Shown: positions 22,142-25,599 of the stretch, one piece after another
How the letters are laid out: each line of letters starts with the position of its first letter
How positions within the stretch are numbered: the first letter of the stretch is position 1
Origin: JALQXV01 sp051005235
GTDB lineage: Bacteria > Patescibacteriota > Saccharimonadia > Saccharimonadales > 2-12-FULL-41-12
Assembly (NCBI GenBank): GCA_051005235.1
Contig: JBPCJO010000013.1
Coordinates: 1 to 25,599, forward strand
DNA length: 25,599 nucleotides
Direction of reading: 5' to 3'
The notes under the pieces: model-generated
Databases searched by the model: none
The model's input: only the letters and a program-made list of their open reading frames with translations
Told to the model about the DNA's origin: nothing
Made by a program: the position numbers and the translations under genes

Positions 22142-22855
22142 ATGCAAGACCTTAGTCCATATCAACAATTTGCTAAAGATGTTCTCAAAGTCGAATTCAA
22201 CGACCTAACGTTACTCGTTACTGCTTTTACACATCGTTCGTATGTGAATGAGCATAAAAAAACCGTCCGCGTTCACAATGAACGCATGGAATTTTTGGGT
22301 GACGCGGTGCTTGAGTTAGCGGTTACAGAATACTTATACAGCACCTATAACGAGCCAGAAGGCATTTTGACCAACTGGCGCAGTGCCTTGGTACGAACCG
22401 AAAGCATTGGCGCTGCCGCCGTAAAGTATAATTTTGAGCCGTTACTGCGCTTAAGCCGCGGCGAAAAGCGCGGGACTGGCCGCGCCCGTTTGCAAATTTT
22501 AGCCAATAGCTACGAGTCGGTCGTCGGTGCACTCTATCTTGACCAAGGTTTTGAGGCTGCCCGTGAATTTATTAAGAATAGTCTGCTGAGTACATTACCG
22601 GAAATTTTAGAAACGGGTTCCTGGATGGATCCAAAGAGCCACTTACAAGAACTTGCTCAAAGTTCCGAAGGTTTTACGCCAATTTATAAAGTACTCGAAG
22701 AAGATGGACCAGACCACGACAAGATATTTGTCATTGGGGCATTCGTTAATGGTGTGCTGCGCGGTAAAGGCCACGGGCCAAGCAAGCAAATTGGTCAGCA
22801 GATGGCTGCCGAAGAGGCGCTCGACTACTATAAATCAGTAGTGCCAACTGAGTGA
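22142..22855 (+). CDS. rnc: Ribonuclease III
   Basis: 237 residues. It cuts double-stranded RNA, including the pre-rRNA stems. The signature N47-ERMEFLGD-A55 supplies E50 and D54; the second site reads A121-N-S-Y-E125-SVVGALYLD, so E125 is kept but the usual Asp is N122. A C-terminal double-strand RNA-binding domain (about 163-233, DPKSHLQEL to AAEEALDY) is complete. It is the last gene of the nusB operon; a perfect 47-bp palindrome follows 28 bases after the stop. Confidence 0.95.
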   Translation: MQDLSPYQQFAKDVLKVEFNDLTLLVTAFTHRSYVNEHKKTVRVHNERMEFLGDAVLELAVTEYLYSTYNEPEGILTNWRSALVRTESIGAAAVKYNFEPLLRLSRGEKRGTGRARLQILANSYESVVGALYLDQGFEAAREFIKNSLLSTLPEILETGSWMDPKSHLQELAQSSEGFTPIYKVLEEDGPDHDKIFVIGAFVNGVLRGKGHGPSKQIGQQMAAEEALDYYKSVVPTE

Positions 22856-22883
22856 TTTTCTGGTTCGACACATTGTTATTCGT

Positions 22884-22930
22884 TACTATACCTGCGTTTC
22901 ATTAAGTTTTAATGAAACGCAGGTATAGTA
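22884..22930. repeat. 47-bp palindromic repeat, copy 2 (perfect)
   Basis: Two 22-base arms, perfectly inverted, around a GTT spacer. The arm ends carry TACTATACC, so a TATACC/-10-like hexamer faces outward on each side. A TTTTT follows 6 bases later (22935-22939), so it could also end rnc transcription on the plus strand. Confidence 0.9.
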
Positions 22931-22993
22931 CAGATTTTTAAGTGCTGGAGAGTTAAATAATAAAGAATATTGTTATTTGCCAAGCAGGACTGA

Positions 22994-23023
22994 TTGACAA
23001 CAGATACGGTTGCACGTTATAAT
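22994..23023 (+). promoter_or_regulatory. Consensus sigma70 promoter of rpsP
   Basis: TTGACA (22994-22999), 18 bases, TATAAT (23018-23023): both hexamers are perfect consensus, the strongest promoter in the window. Confidence 0.9.
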
Positions 23024-23095
23024 AAGCGCAAATCAATTTAGTATTCTAATACGAGTCATGTATTGGCTTAATAAGAAAGTGAGAGTTATTTATAT

Positions 23096-23656
23096 ATGTT
23101 AGCTATCCGTATGCAGCGTTTAGGCCGTAAAGGTCACCCTACTTACCGAATTGTTGTTCAAGACGTCCGTCAGACGCCGAGTAGCGGTAAATACGTTGCG
23201 TTACTTGGTAGTTACGATCCTCACGCTAAAACCAATACTTTGGTGAAAGATAAGGCTGAGTTTTATTTAACTCACGGCGCGCAGCCGTCCGAACGCGTTG
23301 CTCGTTTATTTACTAGCGAAGGGATTACACTGCCATCTTGGGTAAAGCAAGCCAGTACCCACACCCGCACTACTCGTAACGCGGTAAAACTTCGTAAAAA
23401 CCAGCCAGCAGTAGAAGTACCTGCCGAAGAACCGGCCGCCGAGGTAGAAGCAGCCGAGACCGCCCCAGAAGCTGCTACTGACGCTCCAACTGACTCAGCC
23501 GAAACCACTGACGCTCCCGAGGTAACCGCAGAGCCAGAAACCGCCGAAGCAACTGAAGATGACGCCGCGGTCGCGGAAGAACCAGCTGCCGAACCAGTCG
23601 AAGTTGCCGAGGCTACACCTAAAGAAGCCGACAAAGAACCCGAAGCCAAAGCTTAG
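23096..23656 (+). CDS. rpsP: 30S ribosomal protein S16 with long acidic tail
   Basis: 186 residues, about twice the usual length. Residues 1-85 are a standard bS16 (MLAIRMQRLGRKGHPTYRIVV, LGSYDPH, GAQPSERVARL). Residues from about 104 on are almost only Ala, Glu, Pro, Thr, Val and Asp, probably disordered and strongly acidic. Such tails occur on S16 in other bacteria too, but rarely this long. The tail may sit on the ribosome surface. It is driven by a consensus promoter and closed by a good terminator. Confidence 0.95.
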   Translation: MLAIRMQRLGRKGHPTYRIVVQDVRQTPSSGKYVALLGSYDPHAKTNTLVKDKAEFYLTHGAQPSERVARLFTSEGITLPSWVKQASTHTRTTRNAVKLRKNQPAVEVPAEEPAAEVEAAETAPEAATDAPTDSAETTDAPEVTAEPETAEATEDDAAVAEEPAAEPVEVAEATPKEADKEPEAKA

Positions 23657-23674
23657 TTATACCGATTATTAAAT

Positions 23675-23716
23675 AAAGATAGGCAGAAAGCGCTTATCTT
23701 TTTGTTTTTTGTTTTG
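23675..23716 (+). terminator. Intrinsic terminator after rpsP
   Basis: A 10-bp stem AAAGATAGGC/GCTTATCTTT (one G-U) with loop AGAAAGC, followed by a T-rich run of about 15 bases. The khpA promoter lies at its end. Confidence 0.85.
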
Positions 23717-23717
23717 T

Positions 23718-23723
23718 TATAAT
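23718..23723 (+). promoter_or_regulatory. Extended -10 promoter of khpA
   Basis: TTTTGTTATAAT with TG one base before a consensus TATAAT, inside the U-tract of the rpsP terminator. No clear -35. Confidence 0.65.
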
Positions 23724-23768
23724 GAAGGAGCAATACAAATCTGTAACGTATAGAGAGGGAGGAAATCG

Positions 23769-24236
23769 GTGAGTATCGATCAGCAATTTGTCGAATTTGT
23801 TATTAAATCGCTTGTTACAAAACCAGAAGCTGTCCAAATCGAACGCCGCATTGACGAAAAAGGGGTACTCCTCGAATTGACCGTTGATCCGGAAGACCTT
23901 GGCCGTGTAATTGGGAAGCGTGGCGCAACCGCGCAAAGTGTCCGCACCTTACTTCGTGCATTGGGTACTAAAAACGATGCCCGTTATAATCTAAAAATTA
24001 TTGATAATGGTGTTGGCAGCAGTGGGGCTGAGTCTGAAGCTAGCTCGAAAGGTGGCGCATGGGGTGGTGATAGTACTGCCTCGGACACCGATAATGCGGT
24101 AACTGCGACCACCACTACCAAATCTGATGACGATGCAGACGCTGATGTCGTCGAAGAAAAAGAAAAAGAAAACACCAGCGACGCTGTTGCCAAAACCCGG
24201 CGTGAACTGCATGAACTTGACGACTTAGACGTCTAA
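23769..24236 (+). CDS. khpA: KH-domain RNA-binding protein KhpA with acidic tail
   Basis: 155 residues. The start is GTG, fixed by a strong GGGAGG seven bases upstream. Residues 1-80 form the KH domain with the GxxG loop I48-G-K-R-G52. Residues 81-155 are a Gly/Ser then Asp/Glu-rich extension absent from the usual 75-80-residue KhpA, ending in a basic/acidic helix (KTRRELHELDDLDV). KhpA binds RNA, often with KhpB. It follows rpsP, as in many bacteria, but has its own promoter. Confidence 0.88.
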   Translation: MSIDQQFVEFVIKSLVTKPEAVQIERRIDEKGVLLELTVDPEDLGRVIGKRGATAQSVRTLLRALGTKNDARYNLKIIDNGVGSSGAESEASSKGGAWGGDSTASDTDNAVTATTTTKSDDDADADVVEEKEKENTSDAVAKTRRELHELDDLDV

Positions 24237-24239
24237 CAC

Positions 24240-24268
24240 TTGTCAAAACTGGTGCCGTTAGCTATACT
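24240..24268 (+). promoter_or_regulatory. Promoter of a candidate small RNA
   Basis: TTGTCA (24240-24245), 17 bases, TATACT (24263-24268). Starts 3 bases after the khpA stop. Transcription is expected to begin near 24275. Confidence 0.65.
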
Positions 24269-24274
24269 ATTTTT

Positions 24275-24394
24275 TAGTCTCCTTGGTTTACGCCAGTTGC
24301 AAAAACAAACATAAAAAAGCTCATGCGAGCAATTCAAAATTGAATTGGAGCTTTATGTGATAAAAAGTCCTGAACACATCGTTCGGGATTTTTT
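24275..24394 (+). ncRNA. Candidate structured small RNA between khpA and trmD
   Basis: About 120 bases from the predicted start to a strong terminator, with no ORF above six codons. Two helices precede the terminator: an outer one pairing CATAA and AGCTC (split by AAA) with GAGCTTTATG (24346-24355), and an inner hairpin CAATTC/GAATTG with loop AAAATT. It does not resemble tmRNA, RNase P, SRP or 6S RNA to me. It may be a stand-alone small RNA, or a prematurely ended leader acting on trmD. Ends and expression are inferred from promoter and terminator. Confidence 0.45.
24362..24394 (+). terminator. Strong intrinsic terminator before trmD
   Basis: A 14-bp stem (24362-24375 with 24381-24394, two G-U pairs) around loop ACATC, ending in TTTTTT. 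Confidence 0.85.
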
Positions 24395-24423
24395 ATTGCT
24401 GAACACTAGTTCTCAATCTGTGA

Positions 24424-24429
24424 GATAAT
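24424..24429 (+). promoter_or_regulatory. Extended -10 promoter of trmD (leaderless)
   Basis: TGAGATAAT: TG one base before GATAAT, the hexamer ending exactly 6 bases before ATG 24436. Lies 30 bases after the terminator. Confidence 0.6.
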
Positions 24430-24435
24430 AGCATT

Positions 24436-25089
24436 ATGCTAATTCAGTTCATTAGTTTATTCCCAGAGATGTTTCCGCCCATGTTCGAAACGAGCATGCT
24501 ATACAAAGCCAAAGACAAAGGCATTGTTGAGTATCGCTACATCGACTTGCGCCAGTATGGCCTCGGACCGCGTAAGACCGTCGATGATACACCGTATGGG
24601 GGCGGTGACGGTATGTTACTGCGCGTTGAACCGCTTTTTGCAGCCATTCGAGAGGCGCGTGAGCGTGACCCGGAAGCAGTTACTTATTATATGTCACCAC
24701 GGGGCGAACAACTGAAGCAGGCCCGGTCGCAAGCGATCGCCGATGCGAGCAAGGGTATGATCATTGTCTGTGGCCGCTACGAAGGTATTGATGAGCGTGT
24801 ACTGACTCTCATTGACAGTCAAATTTCCGTTGGAGACTATGTAGTTACAGGAGGTGAACTACCAGCTATGATACTGGCCGATAGCGTGATTCGCTTAATC
24901 CCCGGCGTCTTAGGAGGCGAGGCCAGCGCCCTGATCGAGAGCTTTAGCGACGGCGAAACGCTGGAGTTTCCACAGTATACTCGGCCAGAGGAGTTTGAAG
25001 GCATGAAAGTGCCGGACGTGTTATTGAGCGGGAACCATGGGCAGATTGCGGCTTGGCGGCAAGAAAATTCACAGAAATCTAATAGCTGA
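24436..25089 (+). CDS. trmD: tRNA (guanine-37-N1)-methyltransferase
   Basis: 217 residues, a compact SPOUT enzyme that puts the m1G37 next to the anticodon using AdoMet and so prevents frameshifting. Seen: start IQFISLFPEMF, substrate loop DDTPYGGGDGMLLRVEPL, and the trefoil-knot AdoMet site IVCGRYEGIDERV ... SVGDYVVTGGELPAM. The C-terminal domain is a little shorter than in E. coli but the conserved PQYTRPEEFEG and LLSGNHGQIAAWR are present. In many bacteria rimM precedes and rplS follows; neither is here. A leaderless mRNA is predicted. Confidence 0.97.
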   Translation: MLIQFISLFPEMFPPMFETSMLYKAKDKGIVEYRYIDLRQYGLGPRKTVDDTPYGGGDGMLLRVEPLFAAIREARERDPEAVTYYMSPRGEQLKQARSQAIADASKGMIIVCGRYEGIDERVLTLIDSQISVGDYVVTGGELPAMILADSVIRLIPGVLGGEASALIESFSDGETLEFPQYTRPEEFEGMKVPDVLLSGNHGQIAAWRQENSQKSNS

Positions 25090-25133
25090 AGTTTATACTC
25101 ATAACTAACAATAACCAGAACCGGAGGAATACC

Positions 25134-25599
25134 ATGTTCACATTACCAGATTTACCATACGCCTATGATGCGCGTGAGCCTTATATTGACGCACAAACCA
25201 TGGAACTCCATCACTCTAAACATCACCAGACGTATGTAGATAAACTCAACGGTGCCGTCAAAGAAACGGAGCACGCCAATAAATCAGTCGAAGAACTTAT
25301 CCAGAATCTTGATGCTTTACCAGAAAACATTCGTACTACGGTTCGTAATAACGGCGGCGGCCACTATAACCACAGTTTTTTCTGGGAAATTATGAGTCCT
25401 GACGGTGGCGGTAAGACAGACGGTGCGCTGGCAGAGATGATTAACGTGTCATTCGAGAGTTTTGAATCATTCAAAGAGCAGTTCGCGGCTGCCGCGGTCG
25501 CTCGTTTTGGGAGTGGTTGGGTTTGGTTGACGCAAGAAGGTGGCCAGCTTAAAATTTCTAGTTCACCAAACCAAGACTCGCCAATGATGAACGGTGTGC
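25134..25599 (+). CDS. Superoxide dismutase (Mn/Fe), N-terminal part
   Basis: Runs off the window after 155 codons. Starts at ATG behind a strong GGAGGA; a TATACT at 25094-25099 is the likely -10. Seen: YAYDAREPYIDAQTMELHHSKHHQTYVDKLN with the metal ligand H26, and GGGHYNHSFFWEIMSP with the second His. The GGH-x-N-H-S-x-F-W and MSP-x-GGG patterns favour Mn or cambialistic over strict Fe use. It turns superoxide into oxygen and peroxide in the cytoplasm. The last two ligands lie outside the window. Confidence 0.95.
   Translation, partial: MFTLPDLPYAYDAREPYIDAQTMELHHSKHHQTYVDKLNGAVKETEHANKSVEELIQNLDALPENIRTTVRNNGGGHYNHSFFWEIMSPDGGGKTDGALAEMINVSFESFESFKEQFAAAAVARFGSGWVWLTQEGGQLKISSSPNQDSPMMNGV

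Noticed and set aside
23272..23649. 125-codon Ser/Ala-rich ORF opposite rpsP
   Set aside because: It is the shadow of the Ala/Glu-rich repeat coding of the S16 tail.
1..25599. CRISPR arrays, insertion sequences, rRNA genes, prophage
   Set aside because: No spaced direct repeats, transposase, rRNA segment or phage structural gene was seen; the HNH nuclease alone is not enough for a prophage.

Overview
The window looks like a chromosomal segment of a Patescibacteria (CPR) bacterium, most likely Saccharibacteria (TM7). The reasons are: compact genes, many small membrane proteins of unknown function, a LysM/M15-peptidase exoprotein, a Gly/Lys-rich insert in D-Ala-D-Ala ligase, an S16 protein with a long acidic tail, and UGA used as a normal stop (ligA, rnc and the alpha/beta hydrolase end in TGA), which argues against the UGA-recoding CPR groups. 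The assignment rests on protein character only; no 16S or marker search was possible.

Layout. 1-1796: the end of a pyridoxamine-phosphate-oxidase-like gene, convergent with a secreted LysM + M15-like peptidase. 1997-3549: three tRNAs (Leu-CAG, Cys-GCA, Leu-UAA) alternating with a HELLH putative metallopeptidase and an HNH endonuclease. 3714-9283: a DUF3592 membrane protein with an upstream in-frame extension cut off by one stop codon, then a tight run lemA-htpX-membrane protein-ligA. 9290-12064: an accessory block on the minus strand, holding a shortened SemiSWEET, a CBU_0592-like membrane protein, a gamma-glutamylcyclotransferase-like protein, a ParB-like-motif protein, a VapBC toxin-antitoxin pair, and a PIN-domain gene remnant abutting tRNA-Ala. 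12084-16548: a membrane-anchored unknown protein, an alpha/beta hydrolase, a membrane-bound MurF-like ligase and ddl, which together form an envelope and peptidoglycan cluster. 16600-18199: a tiny leader-like ORF and two unknown membrane or lipoproteins. 18288-25599: housekeeping genes: leuS, rpmF, nusB-NUDIX-rnc, rpsP, khpA, a candidate small RNA, trmD and the start of a superoxide dismutase.

Themes. Several genes (ddl, trmD, the cyclotransferase, the CBU_0592-like gene, the ParB-like gene) have a -10 hexamer, often the extended TGCTATACT type, ending 6-7 bases before the ATG. That spacing predicts leaderless mRNAs, beside neighbours with strong Shine-Dalgarno sites (rpmF, khpA, sod). Two near-identical 47-bp palindromes sit just after the murF-like and rnc stop codons. 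The best candidate for something undescribed is a roughly 120-nt structured RNA between khpA and trmD, with its own -35/-10 promoter and a strong terminator, in the place where many bacteria carry rimM.
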